Source: Ruegeria marisrubri
Lineage (GTDB): Bacteria > Pseudomonadota > Alphaproteobacteria > Rhodobacterales > Rhodobacteraceae
Assembly: GCF_001507595.1 (NCBI RefSeq)
Contig: NZ_LQBQ01000012.1
Coordinates: 558,001 to 622,000, forward strand
DNA: 64,000 bases
Direction: 5' to 3'
Under the pieces are notes generated by a model. The model did not search any database and was not told the origin of the DNA. It saw only the letters and a program-made list of their open reading frames with translations. The stretch's first letter is position 1, and each line of letters begins with the position of its first letter. This document shows positions 29,044 through 37,865 of this stretch, in pieces. A program made the translations under genes and the position numbers.

Positions 29044-30171
29044 ATGCGCGCCGAGACTCAGAACATCGTGGCGGATATCCGCAAGTCGCTGGACCTCCTG
29101 GCCCAGCGGATGGACTACGAGACCGCGCCGCACCGGCTCGAGGAGTTCAACGCCCGGGTCGAGGATCCGAACCTTTGGGACAATCCCGAAAAGGCTCAGA
29201 AACTGATGCGCGAGCGTCAGGTGCTGGTCGATGCGATCGAAACTTACGAGTCGATCAAGACCGATCTGAACGACAATGTCGAACTGATCGAACTGGGCGA
29301 GATGGAAGACGACGAAGAAGTCGTCAAGGACGCCGAAGAGGCGTTGAAAAAGCTCAAGGAAAAGGCCGCCGAAAAGGAACTCGAGGCGCTTCTGGATGGC
29401 GAGGCGGATGCCAACGACACCTTCCTTGAAATCAATGCCGGTGCTGGCGGCACCGAAAGCTGCGACTGGGCGGCGATGCTGGCGCGGATGTATGTCCGCT
29501 GGGCCGAGAAAAAGGGCTACAAGGTCGAGTTGCAGTCGGAAACCCCGGGCGAAGAGGCCGGGATCAAGTCGGCCGCCTACAAGATCTCGGGCCACAACGC
29601 CTATGGCTGGCTGAAATCCGAAAGCGGCGTTCACCGTCTGGTGCGGATCTCGCCCTATGACGCGGCGGCCAAGCGGCACACCTCGTTCTGCTCGGTCTGG
29701 GTCTATCCGGTGGTGGACGACAATATCGAGATCGAGGTGAACCCGGCCGACATCCGGGTCGATACCTATCGCTCGTCCGGCGCGGGCGGTCAGCACGTCA
29801 ACACGACGGACTCGGCGGTGCGGATCACGCACATTCCGACGGGTATCGTCGTGACCTCATCCGAGAAGTCGCAGCACCAGAACCGCGACATTGCGATGAA
29901 GGCGCTGAAATCGCGGCTCTACCAGATGGAACTCGACCGCCGGAACGCCGAGATCAACGCCGCGCACGAGGCCAAGGGCGATGCGGGCTGGGGCAACCAG
30001 ATCCGCTCTTACGTTCTCCAGCCCTACCAGATGGTCAAGGACTTGCGGACGGGCTATGAGACGTCCGACACCAAGGGGGTTCTGGACGGTGATCTCGACG
30101 GGTTCATGGCCGCGACCCTGGCGATGAATGTGGCCGGCAAGAGCCGCTCCGAGGCCCAGGCCGACACCTGA
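29044..30171 (+). CDS. prfB: peptide chain release factor 2
   Basis: This 375-residue factor ends translation at UGA and UAA. The peptidyl-hydrolysis GGQ is at residues 248-250 in [15 protein letters not shown], and the codon-recognition region reads [18 protein letters not shown], where the SPF tripeptide of E. coli RF2 is SPY. The frame is continuous from the ATG with no in-frame UGA and no slippery CUUU near codon 25, so the autoregulatory frameshift of many prfB genes is absent. It follows the PBP1A gene by 68 bases. Confidence 0.97.
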   Translation: MRAETQNIVADIRKSLDLLAQRMDYETAPHRLEEFNARVEDPNLWDNPEKAQKLMRERQVLVDAIETYESIKTDLNDNVELIELGEMEDDEEVVKDAEEALKKLKEKAAEKELEALLDGEADANDTFLEINAGAGGTESCDWAAMLARMYVRWAEKKGYKVELQSETPGEEAGIKSAAYKISGHNAYGWLKSESGVHRLVRISPYDAAAKRHTSFCSVWVYPVVDDNIEIEVNPADIRVDTYRSSGAGGQHVNTTDSAVRITHIPTGIVVTSSEKSQHQNRDIAMKALKSRLYQMELDRRNAEINAAHEAKGDAGWGNQIRSYVLQPYQMVKDLRTGYETSDTKGVLDGDLDGFMAATLAMNVAGKSRSEAQADT

Positions 30172-30199
30172 TTTCCCGACGATGACGGATCACAGTGAC

Positions 30200-30222
30200 G
30201 CCCCGTGGCTGGACCGCGGGGC
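30200..30222 (+). terminator. hairpin after prfB
   Basis: GCCCCGTGG pairs with CCGCGGGGC (one G-T pair) about 28 bases past the prfB stop. The following T-run is weak. Confidence 0.45.
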
Positions 30223-30331
30223 GCTGTCGTTGTGCCGGGCGCGAAAAATTCAAAAGATACATCCAAACAGTGGGTTTAAATGATTTGGGGCCGCCGCTAG
30301 GGTGAACGCGACCATCAGATGTTGAGCGCCC

Positions 30332-31726
30332 ATGGACCTGATCCGTTCTGCGACAGACCTCGTTTCAGCAATCGCCTCGGGGCAGTTGACCGCCGCCCAA
30401 CTGATGCGAGCCACGCTTGACCGGATCGAAACGGTCAACGGAGACGTGAACGCGGTTGTTGCGCTGCGGGACGCAGATTCCCTGACGGCAGAGGCCGAGG
30501 CGATGGATGCAGCGCCGCATACCGGGCCGCTGCACGGGCTGCCGATCGCCGTGAAGGATCTGGTGAACGTGGCTGGAATCCCCACGACCCAAGGGTCGCC
30601 GATCTTTCGGAATTTCATACCGAAATCAGATGATCTGATCGCGGCGCGGATGCGGGCGGCGGGGGCGATCCTGATCGGCAAGACGAATGTGCCCGAATTC
30701 GGTCTGGGCTCGCACACGTTCAACCCGGTCTATGGCGCGACCTGCAACCCCTATGATCCGGCGCGCTCGTCGGGCGGGTCGTCGGGCGGCGCGGCGGTGG
30801 CGCTGGCAACCGGGATGACCGCGCTTGCCGACGGGTCCGACATGATGGGCAGCCTGCGCAACCCGGCGGCGTGGAACAACGTCTACGGCTTTCGCCCAAG
30901 CTGGGGCCGGGTTCCGTCCGAGCCGGTGGGTGACACCTTTCTACACCAACTGTCCACCCTCGGTCCGATGGCCCGCAGCCCCCAAGACATCGGTCTGTTG
31001 CTGGACGTCATTTCCGGCCCCGATACCCGTCAGCCCCACTCCTGCGCCAGCACGCCGGTCTCGCCCGTCCTGCCAGCCAATACAAAGGGGCTTCGGATCG
31101 GCTGGTTGGGCGACTGGGATGGCGCCTTTCCGATGGAGGAAGGGATTCTGGCCATTTGTGAAAAGGCGCTGGAGGTATTCCGGGACATGGGCTGCCAGGT
31201 CGAACCCGTGGCCCCGCCCTTTGACGCCGAGCGGATCTGGAACAGCTGGATCACCCTGCGCTCATGGGCCGTGGCCGCCGGGCTGGCCCCTTTGGTTGAT
31301 CAGAGGGAAATGCTGAAGGACAGCGCGCGGTGGGAACTCGACCGCGGGCTAGCGATGAGCGCGATGGAGGTTCACAACGCCAGCGTGATCCGGTCGGCCT
31401 GGTATCGCCGGGCGGCCGCGCTGTTCGAGGAATACGACGCGCTGGTGCTGCCTGCCGCACAGGTCTGGCCCTTTGATGTCACGCAGCCCCATCCGACGGA
31501 AATCAACGGCGTCGAAATGGATACCTATCACCGCTGGATGCAGGTGGTCGTGCCGGTCAGCCTGCTGGGCCTGCCATGCCTCGCGGCCCCGGCCGGGTTC
31601 GGTGCGGCGGGTTTGCCGATGGGCATTCAGATCTTCGGGCCGCGCGGCAGCGACGCGGCCTTGCTGTCCTTGGGGGCGGCCTATCATGACAGGACACGGT
31701 GGCCACAGAAGCGACCGGCGATGTGA
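30332..31726 (+). CDS. amidase, amidase-signature family
   Basis: This 464-residue hydrolase has the Ser-cisSer-Lys triad of amidase-signature enzymes: Lys75 (AVKDLVN), Ser150 (SSGGSSGG) and Ser174 (MMGSLRNP). The spacing of 24 between the two serines is as in malonamidase. The usual DTGGS before the nucleophile is DMMGS here, a mild departure. The C-terminal region (about 390-460) has the PVSLLGLPCLAAPAGF pattern of the family. It acts on an unknown carboxylic amide in the cytosol. The DUF2189 membrane protein gene follows after 27 bases and may share its transcript. Confidence 0.9.
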   Translation: MDLIRSATDLVSAIASGQLTAAQLMRATLDRIETVNGDVNAVVALRDADSLTAEAEAMDAAPHTGPLHGLPIAVKDLVNVAGIPTTQGSPIFRNFIPKSDDLIAARMRAAGAILIGKTNVPEFGLGSHTFNPVYGATCNPYDPARSSGGSSGGAAVALATGMTALADGSDMMGSLRNPAAWNNVYGFRPSWGRVPSEPVGDTFLHQLSTLGPMARSPQDIGLLLDVISGPDTRQPHSCASTPVSPVLPANTKGLRIGWLGDWDGAFPMEEGILAICEKALEVFRDMGCQVEPVAPPFDAERIWNSWITLRSWAVAAGLAPLVDQREMLKDSARWELDRGLAMSAMEVHNASVIRSAWYRRAAALFEEYDALVLPAAQVWPFDVTQPHPTEINGVEMDTYHRWMQVVVPVSLLGLPCLAAPAGFGAAGLPMGIQIFGPRGSDAALLSLGAAYHDRTRWPQKRPAM

Positions 31727-31753
31727 AAGACCCAATTGCAGGGGAGGGAGAGT

Positions 31754-32557
31754 ATGGAAAAACCGTTTGGTGTTCCGAAACTGAAGTCGGCCAGCTTTGA
31801 CATGCTGCGCGAGGCCTTGCGGCGCGGGTGGCGGGATTTCATGCGCGCCCCCAGGTTCGGTCTGGTTTTTGCCGGGATTTACGTTCTGGCCGGCTGGGCG
31901 ATGGCCTGGGTCACGATGCAGACCGGGACCACATTCTGGCTGGTGCTCGCGGCCATCGGCTTTCCCCTGATCGGCCCCTTCGCGGCGGTGGGGCTGTACG
32001 AAGTCTCTCACCGTCTGGAACATGGCGAACCGCTGGACTATGGCGAGATCTTCGGTGTCGTGATTCACCAGAGCCGCCGCCAGTTGCCCTCGATCTGCGC
32101 AATCATCGTCGTCGTGTTCCTGTTCTGGTTCTTTCTGGGCCACATGATTTTTGCCCTGTTCCTGGGGCTGGCCACGATGACGAACATCTCGTCCTCGCTC
32201 GAAGTGTTTCTGACGCTCAACGGCGTCGCGATGCTGGCCTTCGGCACGGCGGTGGGGGCGGTATTCGCGCTGCTGCTCTACATGATCACGGTCCTGTCCA
32301 TTCCGTTGCTGCTGGACCGGGAACTGGACTTCGTGACCGCGATGATTTCCAGCTATGCCTATGTTCTCAACAACGCCAGGGTGATGTTGGTCTGGGCGGC
32401 CTTCATCGCGATCGTTACCTTTCTTGCGTTGTTGCCCTGGTTCCTGGGGCTGTTCGTGGTGCTGCCCTGGCTGGGCCATGCCAGCTGGCACCTGTATCGG
32501 CAGATCGCTGTCGAGGACGAACCCGGTTCGCAACAGGAGATGCCCGAGACGGCCTGA
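31754..32557 (+). CDS. DUF2189 multi-pass membrane protein
   Basis: This 267-residue inner-membrane protein has about six hydrophobic spans and matches DUF2189, for which I know no function. The N-terminal [16 protein letters not shown] segment and the [20 protein letters not shown] block near residues 71-90 are characteristic. The ATG at 31754 is chosen for the strong GGGGAGGGAG upstream; an in-frame ATG six codons earlier lacks one. It probably shares a transcript with the amidase gene. It is convergent with the 73-residue gene and the Rieske oxygenase. Confidence 0.85.
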   Translation: MEKPFGVPKLKSASFDMLREALRRGWRDFMRAPRFGLVFAGIYVLAGWAMAWVTMQTGTTFWLVLAAIGFPLIGPFAAVGLYEVSHRLEHGEPLDYGEIFGVVIHQSRRQLPSICAIIVVVFLFWFFLGHMIFALFLGLATMTNISSSLEVFLTLNGVAMLAFGTAVGAVFALLLYMITVLSIPLLLDRELDFVTAMISSYAYVLNNARVMLVWAAFIAIVTFLALLPWFLGLFVVLPWLGHASWHLYRQIAVEDEPGSQQEMPETA

Positions 32558-32562
32558 AAGGG

Positions 32563-32784
32563 TCAGCCTTCCGGTGTTTCGCGCCCCATCCTGACCAACC
32601 GCGCGCGCAGGGCGGCGGCCTTTGCCAGCCCCGCCTCCAGCGCATAGACATAGGCTTGGGTCAGGTAGAATCCGCAAGCCACCTCATCGGATGCCGCATC
32701 GGCCGCCTCTTCGTAGAGATCGGCCAACGCGGCCCGGTCGCCAGCCGCATGGGCGGCCACCAGCCGGGCGTCGAGGTCGTTCAT
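32563..32784 (-). CDS. 73-residue helical protein coupled to the Rieske oxygenase
   Basis: This small protein is rich in Ala, Leu and charged residues and is predicted to be all helical, with a layout like one or two TPR-type hairpins (ARLVAAHAAGDRAALADLYE, then ACGFYLTQAYVYALEAG). I do not recognise a named family. Its ATG overlaps the stop of the Rieske oxygenase gene by four bases (ATGA), which supports translation and a common role. It ends just past the convergent DUF2189 gene. The function is unknown. Confidence 0.65.
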   Translation of the reverse strand: MNDLDARLVAAHAAGDRAALADLYEEAADAASDEVACGFYLTQAYVYALEAGLAKAAALRARLVRMGRETPEG

Positions 32785-33938
32785 TCCGCGGCCAGCCTGC
32801 TGCGATGCGCTTGCAAACGCCGGGCCACCCAGTCGTGAAACAGATGCGTCGGCCCGTCCATCGCGGGCGAGAACCGCCCGCCGTCAAAGCCGGGCGCGGC
32901 CCGCCCGCGCTGCATTCCTTCGACCACGAACACATCCTCTTCGAAGACGAGTTTCCACTGTTCGGCATTCTTCTGGCGCAGCGCCGGATCGGTTTGAGGC
33001 GCGGCATAGAACAGGTGAATATGCTCCGAGGTCCGGTCCTGCGCCTCGGGCCGGAGGATGATCGCGAATGCATGGTCGCGATGCACACCCAGCAGCACGT
33101 TCGGAAAGACGGCGATATACTCGGCGGCCGTGTTCCACCTGTTGCTCAACCCGTCGAAATCCGGGAAGACCTTGCCGCCTTCTCCGGCCAGTTGCCGATA
33201 GACCAGCGTGCCCTGGCCGGAAAACAGCCCCGGTTCCTCGATGTGATAGTGATCCTCCAGCCGGGAATAGCTGTTCAGGCCGGGATGGACCCAGGGCAGG
33301 TGGTAGCTTTCACAGTAGTTCTCGACCGCCAGTTTCCAGTTGCAGTTCACGTCCAGCCGGAAACGGCTGTCCTCGCCCCCGTGATACAGCGGCTTTTCGA
33401 ACTCGGCCCAGCGTTCCATCAGCTTGGCGTTGGCCTCTTCAAAGGCCGGTGCCTCGCCCGAGACGTTGATCCAGACGACCTCGCGCCAGATATGGCTGCG
33501 CACCTCGATCAGGCCAAGCTCGTCGCGCTTGATGCCTTCGTGGCTGTTCTGGCCCGGCCCGCCCACATGCGGGGTCGAGACCAGCCGACCTTGGGTAGAG
33601 TAGCACCAGCTGTGATAGGGGCAGCGGATCGCGCCTTCGATCTTGCGCGGTTCTTCGACCAGGATCATGCCACGATGGCGGCAGATGTTCTGAAAGACGC
33701 GCACCTGTCCTTCGCGGTCGCGGATCAGCAGCAGGGGAATCCCCATGAACTCCATCGGTGCCGCATCGCCCGGTTCGGGAACATCGGCGGTCACCGCAAG
33801 CCCCGCCCATCCGTTCAGAAGCAACGCCTCGGTTTCCTCGGCATGAACGGCCGGGTCCGTGTAGTGGGCGTTCGGCAGACCGTGGGCGCGTTCGATCGGT
33901 TGCCGGACCTCGGAAAGATCGTCCAGGGGTTTGGCCAT
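32781..33938 (-). CDS. Rieske non-heme iron oxygenase, alpha subunit
   Basis: This 385-residue protein has a Rieske [2Fe-2S] domain with Cys86, His88, Cys106 and His109 (CRHRG and CPYHSW) and a catalytic domain with the mononuclear iron ligands His213 and His218 in NYCESYHLPWVHPG. The residue bridging the two centres is Glu210 rather than the usual Asp, as in the carnitine oxygenase CntA and related quaternary-amine enzymes. That hints at a methylated-amine substrate, but this is inference. No reductase gene is adjacent. It is followed by the coupled 73-residue gene and preceded by an XRE regulator on the same strand. Confidence 0.9.
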   Translation of the reverse strand: MAKPLDDLSEVRQPIERAHGLPNAHYTDPAVHAEETEALLLNGWAGLAVTADVPEPGDAAPMEFMGIPLLLIRDREGQVRVFQNICRHRGMILVEEPRKIEGAIRCPYHSWCYSTQGRLVSTPHVGGPGQNSHEGIKRDELGLIEVRSHIWREVVWINVSGEAPAFEEANAKLMERWAEFEKPLYHGGEDSRFRLDVNCNWKLAVENYCESYHLPWVHPGLNSYSRLEDHYHIEEPGLFSGQGTLVYRQLAGEGGKVFPDFDGLSNRWNTAAEYIAVFPNVLLGVHRDHAFAIILRPEAQDRTSEHIHLFYAAPQTDPALRQKNAEQWKLVFEEDVFVVEGMQRGRAAPGFDGGRFSPAMDGPTHLFHDWVARRLQAHRSRLAAE

Positions 33939-34034
33939 GCGTTTCCTCCTTCGCTTGCGGGAAAAAGGACATATTCGTGATGGGTTGGCTTTGATCCGAA
34001 CGACGCCGATCTTTCCGGCAGCGACATTCCGTCC

Positions 34035-34808
34035 TCAGGCGGTTGCCGTGTCCAGCCGAAGAAGGTGGCGGTGCGGATCGGTAAGTTGCTCGACCGGCGC
34101 AATCCCCGCGCGGCGGGTGACGGCAAGCGCCGCGCCCAGATCGTGCCCAAGGTGCTCGAGCGCCGCGCGCATAGGTGGTTCGTGGTCCGTACTTCTGATG
34201 ACATGACCGGCCCAGAACTGGCCGGTCTCGGAAAGCGCGGGCTTTGCAAGAACGAAGAACCCGTCCTTTGCCGAATGGCGGGCGGCATGAAGGCAGATAC
34301 CGTCGCCGAGACGGGACACATAACCACGAACTTCGCGTTCCTCAGCGGGCGCCCCGCTTTCCGGATCGGAGGAAACATAGCCGCGAACAAAGGTGCAAGC
34401 GCCCCGGCGGAGCACGTAAAGCAACTCTTCGGCGTAATTCGACGTATCCGGATGGCACCGGCGCAGGTAGCGAAAGAAGCCGCTGGGAAAGGTCTCTTTG
34501 CTCAGGTCGGTCACGCCGGCGCCGAGATAATCGTGCAGGAACTCGCCGGTCAAAACGTGCCCCGCAACCGGGATCTCGTCGACCGGTTGCAGCAGGATGC
34601 GCGCGTCCACGCCGAAGAACCGGCAGATCCGGTCGAGAACGTCGGGGCGGGGGAAGCTTTCGCCGGCAAGGTAGCGATTGAACTGGGTCCGGTTGATCCC
34701 CAGTTCTCTGGTCAGCCCGACCACCGTAGGGTGTTTGCTGGCGAGACGCCGAAGATTCGCGCCGAACATGCGGCGAAGTTCTGCCGGACTGCGAATGGGG
34801 TCGGTCAT
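34035..34808 (-). CDS. XRE-type helix-turn-helix transcriptional regulator
   Basis: This 257-residue regulator has an N-terminal XRE/Cro HTH at about 14-70 (FGANLRRLASKH, then TRELGINRTQFNRYLAGESFPRPDVLDRI) and a large C-terminal domain of about 170 residues of no family I recognise, probably for effector sensing. It lies 96 bases upstream of the Rieske oxygenase on the same strand, so it is a good candidate to control that gene or be read with it. A perfect 7-base dyad (34957-34973) and a GCAATTGC palindrome lie upstream, which could serve autoregulation. Confidence 0.82.
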   Translation of the reverse strand: MTDPIRSPAELRRMFGANLRRLASKHPTVVGLTRELGINRTQFNRYLAGESFPRPDVLDRICRFFGVDARILLQPVDEIPVAGHVLTGEFLHDYLGAGVTDLSKETFPSGFFRYLRRCHPDTSNYAEELLYVLRRGACTFVRGYVSSDPESGAPAEEREVRGYVSRLGDGICLHAARHSAKDGFFVLAKPALSETGQFWAGHVIRSTDHEPPMRAALEHLGHDLGAALAVTRRAGIAPVEQLTDPHRHLLRLDTATA

Positions 34809-34956
34809 GTGAGTCCCGGATTTCGGAAAGGGAAGAAACGGGACCGACGCGGCGCTGCCACCTGACGCCAGCCGACAATCACACTGTCACATCAATCCGC
34901 GTCGTCGACGCCTGATTTCTGTTCATTAGCTAGCGGAAAACGTCGCAATTGCAATA

Positions 34957-34973
34957 ACAAAACAGGGTTTTGT
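34957..34973. promoter_or_regulatory. perfect dyad upstream of the XRE regulator
   Basis: ACAAAAC and GTTTTGT are perfect arms around AGG in the 284-base gap upstream of the XRE gene, next to a GCAATTGC palindrome at 34946-34953. It is an operator candidate for autoregulation. Confidence 0.4.
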
Positions 34974-35010
34974 GCATTCAATTTTGCGCCGAGGGCGAAA
35001 TCGGCAGAAG

Positions 35011-35041
35011 CGGCTTTCCTCTGTCGTCGAGAGGAAAGCCG
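35011..35041 (-). terminator. hairpin after ilvN
   Basis: A perfect 12-base stem (arms CGGCTTTCCTCT and AGAGGAAAGCCG) with a seven-base loop lies 51 bases past the ilvN stop. No good T-run follows on the minus strand, so it may be an RNA 3'-end protector rather than a classical terminator. Confidence 0.5.
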
Positions 35042-35092
35042 GAGGTTTTGGGGTGACACGAAGCAGCGGTCCTCGGGTCCGGTCCTTCTTCG

Positions 35093-35653
35093 TCAATCGC
35101 CGCGCAGCAGGGCGGCCACGCCCGTCCGGGCAATCTCGGCCAGTCCCAGCGGGCGCATCAGATCGGCGAAGGCGTCGATCTTGTCTGGCGCGCCGGTGAT
35201 CTCGAAGATGAACGAGTTGAGCGTGCTGTCCACGACATTGGCGCGGAAGATGTCGGCCAGACGCAGCGCCTCGACCCGCTTGTCGCCTTCTCCAACCACC
35301 TTGAGAATCGCCAGTTCGCGCTCGACCGACGGCCCTTCGACGGTCAGGTCATGCACGTCGCGCACCGATACGATGCGGCCCAGCTGCGCCTTGATCTGCT
35401 CGATCACCTGCGGGGTGCCGGTGGTGACGATCGTGATGCGGCTGAGGTGGCCGGTATGGTCCACCTCGGCCACGGTCAGGCTTTCGATGTTGTAGCCGCG
35501 GCCCGAGAACAGGCCGATGACACGGGCCAGAACGCCGGGTTCGTTCTCGACCAGAACCGCGATCGTGTGGCGTTCCTGCACGTCGGAAAATGTCGGGCGC
35601 AGGTTGTAGGCGGAATGGCTGGTAGAGCCTTTCTTGATATGTAGGGCAGACAT
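35093..35653 (-). CDS. ilvN: acetolactate synthase, small (regulatory) subunit
   Basis: This 186-residue subunit regulates acetohydroxyacid synthase, the first common enzyme of valine, leucine and isoleucine synthesis. An N-terminal ACT domain at about 28-100 (AVLVENEPGVLARVIGLFSGRGYNIESL) binds valine for feedback inhibition, and the ALS_ss_C domain follows at about 108-184. It lies 66 bases after the large-subunit gene in the same operon, behind the attenuator. The sequence is of the long-form IlvH/IlvN type that pairs with large subunits like its neighbour. I use ilvN as the gene name, though ilvH is equally used. Confidence 0.95.
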   Translation of the reverse strand: MSALHIKKGSTSHSAYNLRPTFSDVQERHTIAVLVENEPGVLARVIGLFSGRGYNIESLTVAEVDHTGHLSRITIVTTGTPQVIEQIKAQLGRIVSVRDVHDLTVEGPSVERELAILKVVGEGDKRVEALRLADIFRANVVDSTLNSFIFEITGAPDKIDAFADLMRPLGLAEIARTGVAALLRGD

Positions 35654-35719
35654 TTACGTCCCTTTCCTGAAGTCGCGTCCGGGGCCGCGCCCCGGCGTCT
35701 GTTTCTTTCTTCGTCCGGC

Positions 35720-37471
35720 TCAGACCAGAACGGCGCCGCCGGCCTGGATGACGCCCTGCGTCTCGGCTTCGCCCAGCAGCATCTCGTTGTGCGCCTTGCC
35801 CGAGGGGATCATGGGGAAGCAGTTCTCGTGCTTTTCCACCACGCAGTCGAAGAGCACCGGCCCGTCATATTCGATCATCTCCATGATCGCGTCGTCCAGA
35901 TCAGCCGGGTCCGAGCACATGATGCCCTTGGCGCCAAACGCCTCGGCCAGTTTCACGAAGTCAGGCAGCGCCTCGGACCACGAATGCGAGTAGCGTTCAC
36001 CGTGCAGCAGCTCCTGCCACTGGCGCACCATGCCCAGACGTTCGTTGTTCAGGATGAACTGCTTGACCGGCAGGCGATACTGCGCGGCGGTGCCCATTTC
36101 CTGCATGTTCATCAGCCACGACGCCTCGCCGGCGACGTTGATGACCAGCGCATCCGGGTGTGCCATCTGCACCCCGATCGAGGCCGGGAAGCCGTAGCCC
36201 ATTGTGCCCAGACCGCCCGAGGTCATCCAGCGGTGCGGGTCCTCGAAGCCGAGGAACTGCGCCGCCCACATCTGGTGCTGGCCGACCTCGGTGCAGACAT
36301 AGCGGTCGCGATCCTTGGTCAGGGCCTCGAGGCGTTGCAGCGCGTATTGCGGTTTGATCGTCTTTTCGCTGCCCGTGTAGGCAAGGCAGTTCACCTTGCG
36401 CCATCCGTCGATCTGGGCGTGCCACTGCTTGACCGCTTCGGCGTCGGTCTTGCGGCCGCGAGACTTCCAGACTTTCAGAATGTCCTCAAGCACATGGGCG
36501 ACATCGCCGACGATCGGAATGTCGATCTGGATCACCTTGTTGATCGACGAGGGGTCGATGTCGATATGCGCCTTTTTCGAATGCGGGCTGAAGGCGTCGA
36601 TGCGGCCGGTGATCCGGTCGTCGAAACGGGCGCCGATATTGATCAGCAGGTCACAGTCATGCATGGCCATGTTGGCCTCGTACAGCCCATGCATGCCCAA
36701 CATGCCCAGCCAGTTCTTGCCGCTCGCCGGGTAGGCGCCCAGACCCATCAGGGTCGAGGTGATCGGAAAGCCGGTTGCATCCACCAATTCGCGCAGCAGC
36801 TGGCTGGCGGCCTGGCCCGAATTGATCACGCCGCCACCGGTGTAGAAGACCGGCTTCTTGGCGGTCTCCATCGCGGCAACCAGTTCGGTGATCTCCTCCA
36901 GATCGCCCTTGAGCACCGGCTGGTAGTGTGAAGACGACGGGTTCGGGCGGCTATAGGTTCCGGTCGCGAACTGCACGTCCTTGGGAATGTCGATCAGCAC
37001 CGGGCCGGGGCGGCCGGAGGTGGCCACATGGAACGCCTCGTGAATGGTCGCGGCCAGCTTGTCGGTGTCTTTAACCAGCCAGTTGTGCTTGGTGCAGGGG
37101 CGGGTGATGCCGACGGTGTCGGCCTCCTGGAAGGCGTCCGAGCCGATCATGAAGGTCGGAACCTGACCGGTCAGAACCACGATCGGGATCGAATCCATCA
37201 GCGCATCGGTCAGTCCGGTCACGGCATTGGTCGCGCCGGGCCCCGAGGTCACCAGCACGACGCCGGGCTTGCCGGTCGAGCGCGCATAGCCTTCGGCGGC
37301 GTGAACGGCTCCCTGTTCGTGACGGACAAGGATGTGACGGATGTCGTTCTGCAGAAAGATCTCGTCATAGATCGGCAGCACGGCGCCACCGGGATACCCG
37401 AATACCGTGTCCACGCCCTGATCCTTGAGGGCCTGGACCACCATCTTTGCGCCGGTCATCTCACTTGTCAT
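35720..37471 (-). CDS. ilvI: acetolactate synthase, large (catalytic) subunit
   Basis: This 583-residue TPP enzyme makes acetolactate and acetohydroxybutyrate from pyruvate and 2-oxobutyrate. Family blocks include VDTVFGYPGGAVLPIYDEI near the N-terminus, the catalytic glutamate in VRHEQGAVHAAEGYAR, FAD-binding middle domain blocks, and the C-terminal TPP-metal region. There the usual GDGS is GEAS (NVAGEASWLMNMQE), keeping the acid but changing the next residue. The 5' leader contains a promoter, leader peptide and terminator, so expression should follow the supply of charged branched-chain tRNA. The name ilvB would also fit. Confidence 0.96.
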   Translation of the reverse strand: MTSEMTGAKMVVQALKDQGVDTVFGYPGGAVLPIYDEIFLQNDIRHILVRHEQGAVHAAEGYARSTGKPGVVLVTSGPGATNAVTGLTDALMDSIPIVVLTGQVPTFMIGSDAFQEADTVGITRPCTKHNWLVKDTDKLAATIHEAFHVATSGRPGPVLIDIPKDVQFATGTYSRPNPSSSHYQPVLKGDLEEITELVAAMETAKKPVFYTGGGVINSGQAASQLLRELVDATGFPITSTLMGLGAYPASGKNWLGMLGMHGLYEANMAMHDCDLLINIGARFDDRITGRIDAFSPHSKKAHIDIDPSSINKVIQIDIPIVGDVAHVLEDILKVWKSRGRKTDAEAVKQWHAQIDGWRKVNCLAYTGSEKTIKPQYALQRLEALTKDRDRYVCTEVGQHQMWAAQFLGFEDPHRWMTSGGLGTMGYGFPASIGVQMAHPDALVINVAGEASWLMNMQEMGTAAQYRLPVKQFILNNERLGMVRQWQELLHGERYSHSWSEALPDFVKLAEAFGAKGIMCSDPADLDDAIMEMIEYDGPVLFDCVVEKHENCFPMIPSGKAHNEMLLGEAETQGVIQAGGAVLV

Positions 37472-37506
37472 CTGCTTTGCTCCATTGGCGTCATCCGTGT
37501 CAGCAT

Positions 37507-37534
37507 AAAAAAAAGCCCCCGAATTTTCGGAGGC
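37507..37534 (-). terminator. attenuator terminator in the ilvI leader
   Basis: On the minus strand, GCCTCCGAA pairs with TTCGGGGGC and is followed by eight T residues. It lies 35 bases before the ilvI start. Its 5' arm overlaps the 3' antiterminator arm at 37533-37541, so the two folds exclude each other. Confidence 0.9.
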
Positions 37535-37575
37535 GCATGGGTTCGATTATGGTCTACCGTCACCGGCCCATGCGC
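37533..37575 (-). promoter_or_regulatory. antiterminator pairing of the ilvI attenuator
   Basis: On the minus strand, GCGCATGGG (37575-37567, at the end of the leader peptide codons) is perfectly complementary over nine bases to CCCATGCGC (37541-37533), which overlaps the terminator arm. Formation of this hairpin should block termination when the ribosome stalls in the Leu-Val-Ile codons. Confidence 0.85.
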
Positions 37576-37607
37576 TTGGTTCCTACGATTACGACTAGCG
37601 TGGTCAT
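37560..37607 (-). CDS. ilv leader peptide (15 residues)
   Basis: The leader ORF reads MTTLVVIVGTKRMGR, with Leu-Val-Val-Ile-Val in a row at residues 4-8. Those are the three amino acids made by the pathway, which is the hallmark of a branched-chain attenuator. A strong AGAAGGAG site precedes the ATG. It lies about 23 bases into the predicted transcript, 88 bases before ilvI, and its last codons form one arm of the antiterminator. The peptide acts in cis as a sensor of charged tRNA; no product function is expected. Confidence 0.88.
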   Translation of the reverse strand: MTTLVVIVGTKRMGR

Positions 37608-37636
37608 CGCCACCGGCTCCTTCTTGCGTGAGGCGG

Positions 37637-37665
37637 ACATTATGGGCGGGGGCAGGGGGCGTCAA
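37637..37665 (-). promoter_or_regulatory. sigma-70 promoter for the ilv operon
   Basis: On the minus strand, TTGACG and TAATGT are separated by 17 bases, and the -10 box ends 29 bases before the leader peptide ATG. Confidence 0.7.
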
Positions 37666-37865
37666 CAGCCAATCAAGCCAATCCGTGTCTCTGTGCCATG
37701 ATTTTCGGACATTTTGTTGCGCAGATTGCCGCATGCCGGGAACTTCCGGCAATTGACACGAGGGGAAAAAAGGTCGGAAACCGGCAACCATGTCTGAAAC
37801 AGAACTGAACCATCCGAGTCGCGGTGCCAACGTGGCCTCATGAGATGAGGTGAAGGTTTAAAAGC

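Larger units (their letters stand above)
37472..37865. other. 394-base region between divergent ilvI and the oxygenase gene
   Basis: The ilvI half holds the promoter, leader peptide, antiterminator and terminator listed separately. The remaining bases, about 37670-37865, have no supported gene and must contain the oxygenase promoter. Confidence 0.8.

Noticed and set aside
29044..29200. A programmed +1 frameshift in prfB
   Set aside because: The frame is open from the ATG onward with no early UGA and no CUUU slip site.
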